A model generated the notes under the pieces. It worked only from the letters and a program-made list of their open reading frames with translations. It had not been told where the DNA came from and did not search any database. From Perkinsus olseni (lineage: Eukaryota; Perkinsozoa; Perkinsida; Perkinsidae): a stretch of 17,485 nt of DNA. The number at the start of each line of letters is the position of its first letter. Position 1 is the stretch's first letter. The stretch spans positions 1 through 17,485 of the forward strand of contig JABANP010000782.1 of the NCBI GenBank assembly GCA_013115135.1, in the 5' to 3' direction. The position numbers and the translations under genes are program-made. Shown here piece after piece: positions 17,454 through 17,485 of this stretch.

Positions 17454-17485
17454 GTTTTGCCCTCAAAAAAAGCCTTTAGCCAACA

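Noticed and set aside
1..17485. CRISPR array, prophage or bacterial defence system
   Set aside because: The only tandem repeats are the coding minisatellites. The genes have spliceosomal introns, so this is eukaryotic nuclear DNA.

Overview
The window looks like nuclear DNA of a protist, most likely a perkinsozoan alveolate such as Perkinsus. That is an inference from the very compact GT-AG introns (mostly 33-90 nt), short secreted cysteine-rich and Thr-rich (mucin-like) proteins, and AG acceptors just upstream of start codons that would suit spliced-leader trans-splicing. No bacterial gene or operon is visible.

Left part, 1-5940. A family of secreted proteins lies here. Two near-identical copies on the minus strand (A, 1858-2772, intact; B, 4807-5672, broken by a 2-bp insertion) each carry a signal peptide, an 8-Cys module, eleven 21-bp Thr-Ala-Pro-Val repeats and a conserved C-terminal domain. 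A plus-strand relative between them (C, 4022-4258) has only the signal peptide and Cys module. The 1.1-kb duplication includes the 3' flank. The rest of 1-1857, 2812-3990 and 4259-4629 holds no gene I can support firmly, only a weak candidate Cys-rich peptide (823-1023) and some hairpins.

Middle part, 5941-14591. One long minus-strand gene can be assembled from about 31 exons, nearly all with matching splice phase. It encodes roughly 2,230 visible residues: filamin-type repeat, PA14 domain, three more filamin-type repeats, a second PA14, a Thr-rich linker and about twelve fibronectin type III domains. The first visible exon starts in mid-repeat, so the N-terminus is missing. Two full tRNA genes on the same strand, tRNA-Val(TAC) and tRNA-Thr(TGT), sit inside its introns. 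Those two introns are both about 205 nt, the longest in the gene. A third, 54-nt intron contains a tRNA T-arm-like sequence. Two exon joins near 6,400 and 6,830 do not keep frame.

Right part, 14592-17485. A 113-bp MITE-like inverted repeat is followed by a degenerate hAT-family transposase gene on the minus strand (14885-17234) with at least two frame breaks, and then a cluster of cacggggca motifs that may be subterminal repeats. Since the long gene must have further exons upstream, the hAT element may lie in one of its introns or may have cut it off from its 5' end.
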